A stretch of 64,000 bases of DNA from Glutamicibacter nicotianae (GCF_006539525.1 NZ_BJNE01000007.1:1-64000), one strand, 5' to 3'; counted from the first letter of the stretch, positions 16,676 to 25,177 are shown. Program-made: numbers and translations. Notes: generated from the letters alone by a model not told the origin.

Positions 16676-17086
16676 CTAAAGCATAGCGATTGAGATGCCT
16701 TCAAGTTCGTGTTTGAACTCCGTACCGTCGGCATTGAATGCGCGATTTCTCGATTCGTCCATCAAGCGGATCCATCCCTCGACAGACAGGCCACCAGGTA
16801 TGGACACGGCACCACCGGACGCCTCCGGCGTATGCTTCATGATAATGACGCGAATCTGGTCATCCATCAACGTCGCCAGGGCGATTGTCTCGTGCGGCGA
16901 CTTCTCGAATCGATGAACAGTAACTACAGCAGATTCATCCTTGTCCGCCGCCATAACCACCGCGTCACCATCTTCATCAACGGGCGCTACAGACATGAGG
17001 CGGTCATGGAATTTCTTACTGAGAAGATCCGCATTCAAGCGCGCCGCAACAGCTGCGCGCCGCGCTAATTGCTCGTTGGCAACCAC
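16676..17086 (-). CDS. Phage hypothetical protein
   Basis: 136 aa from a GTG at 17086 with GGAGAG 6 nt upstream. Mixed charged protein, no membrane segment; not recognised. It overlaps the end of the next upstream gene by 22 bp and is part of a leftward unit repressor-17065-16676. Alternative TTG start at 17098. Confidence 0.65.
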   Translation of the reverse strand: MVANEQLARRAAVAARLNADLLSKKFHDRLMSVAPVDEDGDAVVMAADKDESAVVTVHRFEKSPHETIALATLMDDQIRVIIMKHTPEASGGAVSIPGGLSVEGWIRLMDESRNRAFNADGTEFKHELEGISIAML

Positions 17087-17487
17087 TGTTCTCTCCAATC
17101 GACGGCCTGCCCAGAGATGCGATGAGTCGAATCAATAAAGCAGTTGTGGACCTGTAGGACAGAGTCTAGCTGACAGAGCGACTCCGCCGGAAGATCGCGT
17201 CGAGGGTACTGGAAATCCCAGCGGTGCCAATGGTAATTCGCATGGCTACTGCAACCGCGAATAACATCCGCGGGCTTAGGCATGTCCGGATGCTCACTCT
17301 GTACTCCGACGCTAAAGTCGACGACCAGGTCTCCCACGGACTTGCAGCGCTTTACCCGTGTGACCGTCCTGAGGCCCTCTCCCAAATCGACCTTCACGGC
17401 CCGCGAATCATCACTGCAACCAGCGCATTCTCCGTGCCAGAACGCTCCTGGCACTAACCGATCATGGGGCTTGCGGCTCTTGGCCAT
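17065..17487 (-). CDS. Phage hypothetical protein, Cys/His-containing
   Basis: 140 aa, not recognised. CAGC near residue 21 together with later Cys and His residues (CSSHANYHWH) could bind metal; that is only a possibility. The ATG overlaps the stop of the repressor gene (TAATG), which indicates translational coupling with it. Confidence 0.65.
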   Translation of the reverse strand: MAKSRKPHDRLVPGAFWHGECAGCSDDSRAVKVDLGEGLRTVTRVKRCKSVGDLVVDFSVGVQSEHPDMPKPADVIRGCSSHANYHWHRWDFQYPRRDLPAESLCQLDSVLQVHNCFIDSTHRISGQAVDWREQWLPTSN

Positions 17488-18182
17488 TATTCACCTCCTG
17501 GATAATCGCCACGCTCGGCGGTTTCTTCGTCGAGCTGCTCGCGCTTAGTCTTTACCTTCGGGTGAGCCGCGAGTTGCTCGCGTGGCGGTACTGGGATGTT
17601 CCTGGCTTCGTCACCATGGAGTTCGACAACGGAGAAGTTTTCCGGATCCGCTTCTTCCCTCGCTTCGCTAGCTTTGCGAATTAGATCAAGGGTCTTCTGT
17701 TTCGAGCCATCTGGATCATCCGCAGTCCAACTAGCCCGAACTGCCCGCCGCTCCTGCTTAGCCTGTTCAAATTTTCCGCGAGCTTGTTCGCGGCCCGTTT
17801 CACGAATTGTTTGAGTGTCATTGTTAATCGTTTCAAGGTCGACGAGGACCCGAACCATTTCGACAACGGCCTTCCGTGACTTCGGCGAGAGATTGTCTGC
17901 ACCCGGTGGAAGTTCGTCGGCTAGTGGCGGGCCGGGGACTGGTTGTCCCGCTGCTGCGAACGCTACGGATTCCTCGACGCCGGCCAGGTATGCAATCGCC
18001 TTGAGAGTCACCTCGCTAGGCTTCGACTTATAGATGCCGTTGCGAATCTGGTTGATCGTCGTATAGACGATCTTGAAACCGGCTTCTTGCGCCTTGAAGG
18101 CTAGCTGCCGAGCGGACGTCTGGTGTCGCTCGATCGCCATTTCAATTAGGCCCTTGAGGGTTTCTGTCTCGTTCACAACCAC
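17487..18182 (-). CDS. Putative prophage repressor (HTH protein)
   Basis: 231 aa. The N-terminal 75 residues (SARQLAFKAQEAGFKIVYTTINQIRNGIYKSKPSEVTLKAIAYLAGV) form an XRE-type helix-turn-helix. The middle is Pro-rich, followed by a long charged, probably coiled-coil, region and a hydrophilic tail. No LexA-like Ser/Lys protease motif is seen, which fits inactivation by the neighbouring ImmA-type protease. It is divergent from an XRE gene at 18403 across a 220-bp switch region. GTG start with AGGAAAG; a GTG two codons downstream is also possible. Confidence 0.72.
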   Translation of the reverse strand: MVVNETETLKGLIEMAIERHQTSARQLAFKAQEAGFKIVYTTINQIRNGIYKSKPSEVTLKAIAYLAGVEESVAFAAAGQPVPGPPLADELPPGADNLSPKSRKAVVEMVRVLVDLETINNDTQTIRETGREQARGKFEQAKQERRAVRASWTADDPDGSKQKTLDLIRKASEAREEADPENFSVVELHGDEARNIPVPPREQLAAHPKVKTKREQLDEETAERGDYPGGE

Positions 18183-18402
18183 GACTTTCCTAGATGAACT
18201 CTCACTTGCTCAATAGTGGAAACGACTTTCTTGAAAAGTAGAAAACACTACTCCCGCATAGTTTACGGGGAGATTTCACTTTTCGCCTTGACAAGCTAGT
18301 GCGAAGCGGTGTGTACTTAGGTTGTCAAAATGAAAAGCGAAGGGAATACTGGTTATGCGTGGAACACGTCGACATCTCAATCTCGTTCGAAAGGAGAGTT
18401 GG
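18183..18402. promoter_or_regulatory. Lysogeny switch region with rightward promoter
   Basis: A predicted rightward promoter has TTGACA at 18288-18293, an 18-bp spacer and TGTACT at 18312-18317. Three copies of GAAAAG-type sequence occur at 18233-18238 (plus), 18279-18284 (minus) and 18332-18337 (plus), flanking the promoter, and ACTTT-N5-AAAGT forms a small palindrome near 18225-18239. These are candidate operators for the repressor; inferred from position and repetition. Confidence 0.5.
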
Positions 18403-18681
18403 ATGCGTGTCATAGATCCGGCTGCGCTGCGGCGCAAGCGAATCAATCAGCGGTTCAGCCAGCGTGATCTGGCTGGCTTGGTGCGCCGGTCGCAGGCGAC
18501 CATTCACCAGCTGGAAACCGGCAAGATGAAAACCCTGACGGAAGATCTGGCCCTACTCATTTCGGCGCGCCTCTTCACTCCCTGGGAGGAATTGTTCACC
18601 CTTGAAGAGCATGAAATCGCGCCTCGTGTTGCAAGTGGTGTTAACACCAAAACTACGGCTTCGGAATCGAGGGTGGCATGA
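18403..18681 (+). CDS. XRE-family helix-turn-helix protein (Cro-like)
   Basis: 92 aa from the ATG at 18403, supported by GAAAGGAGAG upstream. HTH FSQRDLAGLVRRSQATIHQLETGKMKTLTEDLALLISARL covers most of the protein, with a short hydrophilic tail. First gene of the rightward early operon, divergent from the repressor, so a Cro-like role is probable. Its TGA overlaps the ATG of the next gene. Confidence 0.78.
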   Translation: MRVIDPAALRRKRINQRFSQRDLAGLVRRSQATIHQLETGKMKTLTEDLALLISARLFTPWEELFTLEEHEIAPRVASGVNTKTTASESRVA

Positions 18682-19055
18682 AAAAGAACCTCACACCCCT
18701 CGCAGTCGCAGCCCTCGTGCTCGCCGGTTGCGCACCGGCCCAGGCTGACGCTGGCCGCGTTGCCAGCACCGCAGCCGTCGAGCATCACGCGGTGGGCAAC
18801 AGCTCGAACAGCATCGACGAGGTCCGCGAAGCACTAGAGCAGGATTCCATGCGCGCCCAGGTCCACACGAACTTGGATTCGCTGTTGTCCAGCTCCGAGG
18901 CGTACGAGACGCCTTTCGAGTTCGAACGCGATCTGTTCGTCTGCGAGCACCTCCACCCGGTGCCGGCCGACCACGAGGCCGACCACCCGGAGTCCAACCC
19001 GCTCGCAACCTGCGTCCGGCACACCTTCGAGGCGCACCAGATAGGCCGGTCATGA
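18678..19055 (+). CDS. Small predicted lipoprotein
   Basis: 125 aa with a lipoprotein signal: MKKN, a hydrophobic stretch and lipobox LAGC with Cys at 18. The mature part is hydrophilic with two more Cys (CEHLH, LATCVRH) that could form a disulfide. ATGA overlap with the XRE gene shows coupling. Lipoproteins beside phage switch genes often act in superinfection exclusion; here that is inference only. Confidence 0.72.
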   Translation: MKKNLTPLAVAALVLAGCAPAQADAGRVASTAAVEHHAVGNSSNSIDEVREALEQDSMRAQVHTNLDSLLSSSEAYETPFEFERDLFVCEHLHPVPADHEADHPESNPLATCVRHTFEAHQIGRS

Positions 19056-19522
19056 GTGAGTTCAAATGCCCGGAGCCGGGCTGCGATTACCACGTCGGCA
19101 TCGGCGGTCCAGTCGTCACCGACGAGGACTTCGAACTGCAAGAGAGCTACTTCCAAGAAATCGAGAATCACCAGCAGATGCATGAACAATCGCGGGAGGT
19201 GTCGACGTCGGAAGTATCTTCGAGGCTGAGAGCACACTGGCTTCGGGCCGATGTCGATGCGCTGGCTGACCCGCGGTGGTCGATTGTCGTGATGGCAGTT
19301 CTCATTCTGTCGATGGCAGTGGCTTTCCTGAGCGATCTACCCCTTGCGCAGTTGGTATTCGGTCTAGTTGGCCCCGGTGTCGTCGTGTGGCGATTAGCTG
19401 GAATATGCCTTTTGGGCCGACGAGTTGGGCGGGACCTAGTGTGGCTCGTCTCTTCCACTTCAATCGCTGGAAAGCGGACTGTTGCTGCCGATGGATATCT
19501 CCGAGCGGGCCGAAATGGTTGA
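19052..19522 (+). CDS. Phage hypothetical membrane protein with N-terminal zinc-finger-like motif
   Basis: 156 aa. The first 45 residues contain CPEPGCDYH followed by HQQMH, a C2H2-like spacing; residues about 76-125 form two hydrophobic segments. ATG overlaps the preceding stop. The last 220 bp overlap the end of a well-supported gene on the other strand, so the C-terminal part is less certain. Confidence 0.5.
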   Translation: MSEFKCPEPGCDYHVGIGGPVVTDEDFELQESYFQEIENHQQMHEQSREVSTSEVSSRLRAHWLRADVDALADPRWSIVVMAVLILSMAVAFLSDLPLAQLVFGLVGPGVVVWRLAGICLLGRRVGRDLVWLVSSTSIAGKRTVAADGYLRAGRNG

Positions 19523-19913
19523 GCGGATACCAGCCGATGGTGAGAAGACGGGCGCGACCTGGACCCTGCGTCATGTAAGTGCAGTAAGCCGCGTCGAAAT
19601 CTTTCGAATCGATCATGAGTCGTTGCCTATCACCGGGGGGCAGAACGTCCGGATGCGAGAATCCATCGGCAACGATGATGTCTCCGCCATGAACAATCAG
19701 GGGGTTGTAAAAGTGTGCGATCCCAGAGCCACGATTGACGATCTCTACCAAGCGGAACTGTTTGCCTTGGTAATCAGCTGTTCCGATTGGCCGAATTTCG
19801 ATCTCTGGTACCGGCTGATCTCGGCGTGCTTTGAAACTCTGCCCGGCCATATAAACCAGGGTCAACGTCGAGGCAGCAGCTGCGATCCAAGCCGCCAGGT
19901 CAGATCCATCCAT
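19302..19913 (-). CDS. Membrane-anchored hypothetical protein on the opposite strand
   Basis: 203 aa. A single N-terminal membrane helix (AAWIAAAASTLTLVYMAG) is followed by a soluble domain with several beta-type stretches. The ribosome binding site GGAGGAAG, 4 nt before ATG, is among the best in the phage. It runs against the rightward early operon, which suggests independent expression in the lysogen. Function not recognised. Confidence 0.65.
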   Translation of the reverse strand: MDGSDLAAWIAAAASTLTLVYMAGQSFKARRDQPVPEIEIRPIGTADYQGKQFRLVEIVNRGSGIAHFYNPLIVHGGDIIVADGFSHPDVLPPGDRQRLMIDSKDFDAAYCTYMTQGPGRARLLTIGWYPLNHFGPLGDIHRQQQSAFQRLKWKRRATLGPAQLVGPKGIFQLIATRRHRGQLDRIPTAQGVDRSGKPLPSTE

Positions 19914-20002
19914 AATCTTCCTCCGTTGGTAGATGGTTCGTGTAGGGGTACTCGAATCCTATCGGCGGAGCGTCTAAGCCCCGTATTTCGGGCAAATAAG
20001 AA

Positions 20003-20030
20003 GCACCCAGCAGTAGCAGCTGCTGGGTGC
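20003..20030. other. Strong hairpin upstream of the excisionase-like gene
   Basis: Perfect 11-bp stem GCACCCAGCAG / CTGCTGGGTGC with a 6-nt loop, 40 bp before the next start codon. The minus-strand side is followed by TTCTTATTT, the plus side lacks a T run. Role unknown. Confidence 0.5.
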
Positions 20031-20070
20031 GATGAAACCAATAACCAACGGTAAGAAAGGCGTGATTTCA

Positions 20071-20358
20071 ATGACCAGTGTAGTCAATTTCCCGCAGACC
20101 CGCAGAGGTGAGCGGGTGATCGATGTGGAACCAGGCATTCCGATGTCCCAGCGTCCTGTCCGGTTGCTGTACTCGGTGATCGAGGCAGGCGAGCTGCTCT
20201 CAGTGAGCAAGCAGACCATTTACAACCTGATCGACCAGGGCGACCTGCCCAAGGTGATGATCGGCCGGACAGGCAAGACCATCCGCATCGCGGCGTCTGA
20301 CTTGCAGGCGTACATCGATAACCAGCGTGTGGAGGTGCAGCCATCATGGGCGATCTGA
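20071..20358 (+). CDS. Excisionase-like helix-turn-helix protein
   Basis: 95 aa from the ATG at 20071, preceded by AAGAAAGG. A MerR/Xis-like winged helix (YSVIEAGELLSVSKQTIYNLIDQGDLPKVMIGRTGKTIRIAASDLQAYIDN) occupies residues about 30-85, as in excisionase-family DNA-binding proteins. It could direct excision with Int or regulate early genes; the int gene is about 4 kb away, so it may instead be a regulator. Confidence 0.78.
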   Translation: MTSVVNFPQTRRGERVIDVEPGIPMSQRPVRLLYSVIEAGELLSVSKQTIYNLIDQGDLPKVMIGRTGKTIRIAASDLQAYIDNQRVEVQPSWAI

Positions 20359-20663
20359 TCCTCACCGTCATCCTTGCCTGTGTCGGCTTGACCGCGATCG
20401 GCACGCTCGGCTGCGGAATGTACTTCCTCCTCACCGGGGCCGAGGCCAACGCCAAGACTGCCGAGCTTCGCGATACCGAGGCCAAGCTGAACAAGCAGCG
20501 TGTGGAGTCCGCGAAGGTCGCGAACCGCGTGGCAAACGAGATGGGACGGAAGCTGGCGTCGGTGGACGGTCTGGGCGAGTTCGCCCTGGGCTTCTCCCCC
20601 AACGCGGACGAGCAGTGTCAGTGCCGCAAGTGCAAAGCGAGAAGAGGAGAGTCCGATGTCTAA
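20346..20663 (+). CDS. Small membrane protein of the early operon
   Basis: 105 aa. N-terminal membrane helix (LILTVILACVGLTAIGTLGCGMYFLL), then a charged helix that may form a coiled coil, then a C-terminal CQCRKC cluster. Overlaps the excisionase-like gene by 13 bp and the next gene by 8 bp. Not recognised. Confidence 0.68.
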   Translation: MGDLILTVILACVGLTAIGTLGCGMYFLLTGAEANAKTAELRDTEAKLNKQRVESAKVANRVANEMGRKLASVDGLGEFALGFSPNADEQCQCRKCKARRGESDV

Positions 20664-21111
20664 GTTCTGGTTCCGGAAGAATCACCAGCTGGACGGCCCT
20701 GCACGTCTGGCCGAGACGCAAGCTGTCGTTACTCGCCAAGAGTCCTACGACCGGGCGAAGGAAGCCACCATCCATTTGCTGACTGCGTTGAAGCAGTGGC
20801 CAGGCTTCGACTCCACCGGCAACATCAACGGCGTCATCGACCACACGTTGGTGAACATCGACCGCTTGGACGATGCCCTCGACGAGCTGCGCGACCAGAT
20901 CGACAAGCTTCGTGGCCAGCAAGTGGCCGAGATGATTCGCCAGTCGGGCCATCCGTCTATGCGCTCGCCTGAAAATGCTTTGGTCCAGCCTAGTGGGCAG
21001 ACTATCCGCGTATCGCTGGGCGGCCCGGTGGCGGCCACGCCGAAGTCTGTGGCAGATCAGGTCACCAAGAGACTCGACGAGGTCTTGAAGCAGAAGGGCG
21101 TAGTGCGATGA
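20656..21111 (+). CDS. Phage hypothetical protein
   Basis: 151 aa from the ATG at 20656 (GAGGAGAG upstream). Helical, with a coiled-coil-like stretch DRLDDALDELRDQIDKLRGQ. It is in the tightly overlapping early operon (4-bp overlap with the next gene). Not recognised. Confidence 0.7.
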   Translation: MSKFWFRKNHQLDGPARLAETQAVVTRQESYDRAKEATIHLLTALKQWPGFDSTGNINGVIDHTLVNIDRLDDALDELRDQIDKLRGQQVAEMIRQSGHPSMRSPENALVQPSGQTIRVSLGGPVAATPKSVADQVTKRLDEVLKQKGVVR

Positions 21112-21407
21112 GCCGGGTCGATGGGCGCGTGATCATCAATCCGAAGGGCTCCGGCCGGCCGTCTGCCACGCTGCACACGTCCTGGTTGGACTCGCCAAAG
21201 TCTGAACGTGCGAAGGCCGCGAAGGCGACGGTGAGTGCTTGGGCGAAGAACAAGTACCGCGGCTGCAGCGTCTATGTGGAGGTCGGCACCATCGCGGACG
21301 GAGACCACGGAGTGGGCCACCTGCACGTGAACGGGTTGGAGATCGCGGACTTCTCCGCGGTTCCCGCTCCTCCCCCGGTTCCTACCCAGTCCTTGTTCGA
21401 AGGGTGA
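21108..21407 (+). CDS. Phage hypothetical protein
   Basis: 99 aa, basic N-terminal half, Pro-rich end. ATGA overlap with the preceding gene. Not recognised; no membrane segment. Confidence 0.65.
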   Translation: MSRVDGRVIINPKGSGRPSATLHTSWLDSPKSERAKAAKATVSAWAKNKYRGCSVYVEVGTIADGDHGVGHLHVNGLEIADFSAVPAPPPVPTQSLFEG

Positions 21408-21622
21408 TTCCCGTGAGCTCTGCAGACGTTCTCCGTTTCGCGGTGCGCCGCATGTTCTGGGCTCATATGCCTGGCATCGGTTTGCTCCTGCTTCTCTGCT
21501 CGCTGACCGCGCAGCTGCCTTCGGGATTCAGCGGGTTGTGTGCGATCGCCGCGTTCGCGTGGGTTGTCCTGGCCTTGGGGGACTGGATAACCGCCGAACT
21601 GCGCGCTGATCGCATCAGCTGA
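21404..21622 (+). CDS. Small membrane protein
   Basis: 72 aa from a GTG that overlaps the stop of the preceding gene (GTGA). Two hydrophobic helices (MPGIGLLLLLCSLTA and GLCAIAAFAWVVLALG). Too small for assignment; early position argues against it being a holin. Confidence 0.55.
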   Translation: MIPVSSADVLRFAVRRMFWAHMPGIGLLLLLCSLTAQLPSGFSGLCAIAAFAWVVLALGDWITAELRADRIS

Positions 21623-21675
21623 CCGCCCCGCATTTTCCTTATCAAACTTTTTTGACGCACTAGAGGTGTATTTTC

Positions 21676-23202
21676 TTGGCTAAATTCAACGGCAGACTCG
21701 AAGTTCTTGCCCTTTCCGCAGTGCACCAGCACCCTGACAACATCCGCGAGGACCTGGGCGATCTGGCCCAGCTGGCCGGAGAGATCAAGTCCTTGGGCTT
21801 GCTGAACCCGCTGCTTGTCTACCCGCATCCAGACCGCGAGGGCGACTTCGTGGTGCAGGACGGTAACCGTCGCCGCGCCGCGGCTGCGCAGGCCGGCCTG
21901 ACCGAGGTTCCATGCGTGGTGCTCCCGGAGCCCACCGAGGAGCGTGGCGCTCGCGCTGACATCGAGACCATGCTGACCACCGGCCGCAACCACCGACCAT
22001 TAACCGAGGCCGAGGTGTCGAAGGGCATCCAGGGCCTGCTGGATCTGGGCATGGACATCACGACGGTGGGCAAGAAGTTCAAGATGTCTCGCAAGGAGGT
22101 GCAGGCCCGTGCCAAGGTCGCCCAGAAGGACGACGGCGTCTCCAAGGCCTACTCTGCCGGCCGTCTCACCTTGGAGACGGTGCAGCGCCTGCAGGAACTG
22201 GAAGAGAAGTCTGATGATCCTCAGATTTACGAGCGTACCGTGGCCCGTATCGAGGACCTGTCGAACGGTGCCAGCTTGGATACCGTTGAGCGCATCATCG
22301 AGCAAACCGAGCGTTCGGTGGCGAAAGACCGCAACCGGGAGAAACTGCAGGAACTGGGCGCCGAGGAAGCACCTGAACATGCTTCGTGGTCCAACCAGTA
22401 CAGGCGCATCGAGGACGAGCTGTCATTCGAGGAGCATCAAGCGGCAGGCCACCAGTGGCGCATCGACTACTACGAGTCGGAGCCTACTTGGTTCTCCAAG
22501 AAGGAGACCGAGGAGTACGTGGCGCCGGAGCCCACGGCCGAGGAGATCGCCGAGAAGAAGTACCAGGACCGTATGGCCTCGAAACTGCCGATCATCCGCG
22601 CATCCCGAGACAAGTACGTAATCAGCGTGCTGCAGTCGAAAGACTTGGCCGAGTCCCTGGCTAAGCATGAATTGGTTGACTCGATCTTCAAGGCGAACGA
22701 GGAAGACGCGGACGCCCTGGCACGGATAGGGCAGATTATCGATGTACCCACGCCCGAGCAGGCCGAGGATCAGCTCGATGACGACTTCGAAGAGGAAATC
22801 GCGAAGTGGACATTGAAGGCCCGGCGCAATCTGGAAAAGATGACACTCGCTCAGCTCATTTTCATCATGAAGTACCTGGAAGTCGCAGGACTCTCCAATG
22901 GTCTTGGCAACATCAGAGCCTTCGAACGATCTAGCAATGAGGGACTGCATTGGTTCAACGGATGGAACATGTACGTCCGGTACTACAACTACGTCACCGA
23001 GAGTCTGGGATACGAGCTGGATCCAGATGAGGTGGACCTCATGCAGCACTTCGCCAAGAAGAATCCAAACCGCGAATTAGCTTACGACCTGGTCGCGGTG
23101 CCCGACGAAGTCACCGCGACCTGCGGCGGCTGCAACCAGGAAGTCGTGGCCGACTCCGAATGGCAGGGCCTGTGCATTGACTGCAACAAGGAGAGCGAAT
23201 AG
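21676..23202 (+). CDS. ParB/Spo0J N-terminal domain protein
   Basis: 508 aa from a TTG start with AGAGGTG 6-12 nt upstream. Residues about 1-110 form a ParB-type nuclease/CTPase fold (IREDLGDLAQLAGEIKSLGLLNPLLV and QDGNRRRAAAAQAG in place of GERRxxA), followed by an HTH linker (MDITTVGKKFKMSRKEVQARAKVA). The long acidic remainder is unique; two Cys pairs near the C-terminus (CGGC, CIDC) look zinc-binding. No parA is nearby, so plasmid-style partition is unlikely; phage ParB-like proteins are often DNA-binding or nuclease proteins of replication modules. Confidence 0.78.
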   Translation: MAKFNGRLEVLALSAVHQHPDNIREDLGDLAQLAGEIKSLGLLNPLLVYPHPDREGDFVVQDGNRRRAAAAQAGLTEVPCVVLPEPTEERGARADIETMLTTGRNHRPLTEAEVSKGIQGLLDLGMDITTVGKKFKMSRKEVQARAKVAQKDDGVSKAYSAGRLTLETVQRLQELEEKSDDPQIYERTVARIEDLSNGASLDTVERIIEQTERSVAKDRNREKLQELGAEEAPEHASWSNQYRRIEDELSFEEHQAAGHQWRIDYYESEPTWFSKKETEEYVAPEPTAEEIAEKKYQDRMASKLPIIRASRDKYVISVLQSKDLAESLAKHELVDSIFKANEEDADALARIGQIIDVPTPEQAEDQLDDDFEEEIAKWTLKARRNLEKMTLAQLIFIMKYLEVAGLSNGLGNIRAFERSSNEGLHWFNGWNMYVRYYNYVTESLGYELDPDEVDLMQHFAKKNPNRELAYDLVAVPDEVTATCGGCNQEVVADSEWQGLCIDCNKESE

Positions 23203-23204
23203 CC

Positions 23205-23489
23205 ATGGCCACCCGAAGCATGGCAAGCATTACCCGCCAAGCCCCGGACATGGTTGCCGATGACCAGGACTGGCGAGCCGAAGCGCTCTGCAAGAACTGG
23301 GATTTCAAGAAGAAGGGCGATCCCTGGCATCCCGCCAGCGAATCCCGCATAGCAGCCATCGAAGGTAAGAACCTCTGCGGAGGGTGCAAAGTCCGGTTCG
23401 ACTGCCTGATCGACGCAGTCCAATCAGACACCAGATACGGCATCCGCGGCGGCCAGACGGCCGACGAGCGAAGAAGACTCAGGAAGTAG
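23205..23489 (+). CDS. WhiB-family iron-sulfur regulator
   Basis: 94 aa. All four cluster ligands are present: C29, C58, C61 and C67 (C-x2-C-x5-C), followed by the WhiB turn GIRGG at 79-83 and a basic C-terminal DNA-binding tail (ADERRRLRK). Chromosomal WhiB proteins bind SigA; phage WhiB proteins are known to repress host whiB or cause superinfection exclusion (mycobacteriophage TM4 WhiB). It directly follows the ParB-like gene. Confidence 0.9.
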   Translation: MATRSMASITRQAPDMVADDQDWRAEALCKNWDFKKKGDPWHPASESRIAAIEGKNLCGGCKVRFDCLIDAVQSDTRYGIRGGQTADERRRLRK

Positions 23490-23494
23490 GAGCC

Positions 23495-24337
23495 ATGATC
23501 TTGACAGTGAACACCGCGGATCTGCGCCACGCGCTGATCGCAGTGCAACCGCACGTCCACAACGATGCGGCCACCGGGCTGGACGTCGTGCACTTCATGG
23601 CCGATGACCAGAACGTCTACGTGCAGGCAACCAACACCGCGTCGGCTGCCCTGGCCATCGTCAGCGTCTGGGAAGCTGATGGGCTCACCGGAGACCCGGA
23701 AGAGGACTCCTTCGACCTCGACCCGACCGTGGTCAAGGAACTCCTCCAAGTGTTCAAGGCATCGAAAAACCAGCCCGAGGACGAAATAGGAGATTCCCTG
23801 CAGATCAAGATCTCCACCAAGGAACTGATCTTCACCGACATCTCCGGCCTGTTCCCCGGCAAGACGTACATCGTGCCCAACGGAAACACTTCAGAGGTAT
23901 TCCCGAACCTGCCACGGCTGTTCGAAGAGGCCGTATCCGCTGCCAAGCAGGTGCCTTCCCGCATCCTGGCCAACGGCAAGCTCCTGCAGCTCTTCGCGCA
24001 CGCGGCCGCAGCCTACAAGGAACCGCTGGCGATCGAGCCAACGGCCACGCGAACCCGGATGCTGATCACCTGCGGAGAGTCCTTCATCGGTCTGCTGATG
24101 CCCATCCGCGCAGAGGAGGGCTCCGACCTCGACGTGAAGCTCATTGAAGCCCGCGACGGCTGGAACCGCCGGCTGCCCGCCCTGGCATACGCGCTGCGCC
24201 AGCGGAGCACCGGCCGGCCGGACAACGAAGCCGCACTCGCCGAAGCAGCAGCCGTAGCAGCACTCAAGGCCGCGAAAGGCGTGATCATATTCCGCGGCAA
24301 CACGACCACGCCGGCCCCAGACCCAGCCACCAGCTAA
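23495..24337 (+). CDS. Possible sliding-clamp-like phage protein
   Basis: 280 aa. The N-terminus (MILTVNTADLRHALIAVQPHV ... VYVQATNTASAALAIVSVW) and the middle FPGKTYIVPN resemble domain edges of DnaN beta clamps, and overall length suits a two-domain phage clamp. No motif is decisive. The start is 5 bp after the whiB stop with AGGAAGTAGG upstream. Expression with replication-type neighbours supports but does not prove the call. Confidence 0.45.
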   Translation: MILTVNTADLRHALIAVQPHVHNDAATGLDVVHFMADDQNVYVQATNTASAALAIVSVWEADGLTGDPEEDSFDLDPTVVKELLQVFKASKNQPEDEIGDSLQIKISTKELIFTDISGLFPGKTYIVPNGNTSEVFPNLPRLFEEAVSAAKQVPSRILANGKLLQLFAHAAAAYKEPLAIEPTATRTRMLITCGESFIGLLMPIRAEEGSDLDVKLIEARDGWNRRLPALAYALRQRSTGRPDNEAALAEAAAVAALKAAKGVIIFRGNTTTPAPDPATS

Positions 24338-24385
24338 AACCTTGTCAAGAAATTAACAAACCACCCACTTTGTAAGGAGTAATCC

Positions 24386-25177
24386 ATGGCCACCATGCAG
24401 AGCTGGATTTACCAAGAAGAAGAAGTGCGCACAGTGCTGATCAACGGCGAACCCCACTTCATCGCCAACGACCTATGCGCAGTACTCGACATCCGCAACG
24501 CACGAGACGCGGTAGCCACACTGGACGACGACGAAAAGGGCGTCGTTACTACCGACACCCTTGGTGGCAACCAGCAAATGACCTGCGTGACCGAAGCCGG
24601 CATGTACTCACTCGTCCTCCGCTCCCGCAAACCAGAAGCCAAAGCCTTCAAACGCTGGCTCACACACGAAGTACTCCCCTCCATCCGCAAAACCGGCAGC
24701 TACCAGCGCTCGCCGATGACCGAGGACGACATCGTGGCCCAGGCGCTGCAGATCACCAGTGCGCGGGTCAAGGCGCTGGAGTCGAAGGTGCAGCAGGACG
24801 CGCCGAAGGTCGACTACGTGGACACGTTCGTGGCCGACGAGGATCTGATCACGATCCGCACGTTGGCATCAGATCTGAAGATCGGCGAGAACGAGCTGCG
24901 CGCGATCCTCCTGGAACGCAAGTGGATTTACAAGCAGGAGTCCTCGCGCTGGTCGGAGAAGGAGCAGCGCAAGAAGTCGATCTACCGGTACAGCGCCATG
25001 GCGGACAAGAAGAACTACTTCCACGCAGTCCTCGCGCACGACGCGCCTCGGTTCCGAGGAGAAGTCATGCACACCCTCAAGCTCACCCCAGAGGGCGCCG
25101 TGGCCGTCACCCGGCTGATCAACCAAATGAGAAGAGCGGCGAGCACGCTCGAAGCTGTGAAAGGACCAGCAGCATGA
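24386..25177 (+). CDS. Phage antirepressor (BRO-N / KilAC type)
   Basis: 263 aa. Residues about 5-110 are a BRO-N domain (VRTVLINGEPHFIANDLCAVLDIRN ... TEAGMYSLVLRSRKPEAKAFKRWLTHEVLPSIRKTGSY). Residues about 120-263 are a KilAC/ANT DNA-binding domain (TIRTLASDLKIGENELRAILLERKWIY). Such antirepressors inactivate phage repressors. AAGGAG lies 7 nt before the ATG. Confidence 0.92.
   Translation: MATMQSWIYQEEEVRTVLINGEPHFIANDLCAVLDIRNARDAVATLDDDEKGVVTTDTLGGNQQMTCVTEAGMYSLVLRSRKPEAKAFKRWLTHEVLPSIRKTGSYQRSPMTEDDIVAQALQITSARVKALESKVQQDAPKVDYVDTFVADEDLITIRTLASDLKIGENELRAILLERKWIYKQESSRWSEKEQRKKSIYRYSAMADKKNYFHAVLAHDAPRFRGEVMHTLKLTPEGAVAVTRLINQMRRAASTLEAVKGPAA

Noticed and set aside
21676-23202. A plasmid or ICE partition/replication origin
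   Set aside because: The ParB-like protein lacks a ParA partner and sits in a phage early operon; no parS-like repeats or conjugation genes are seen.
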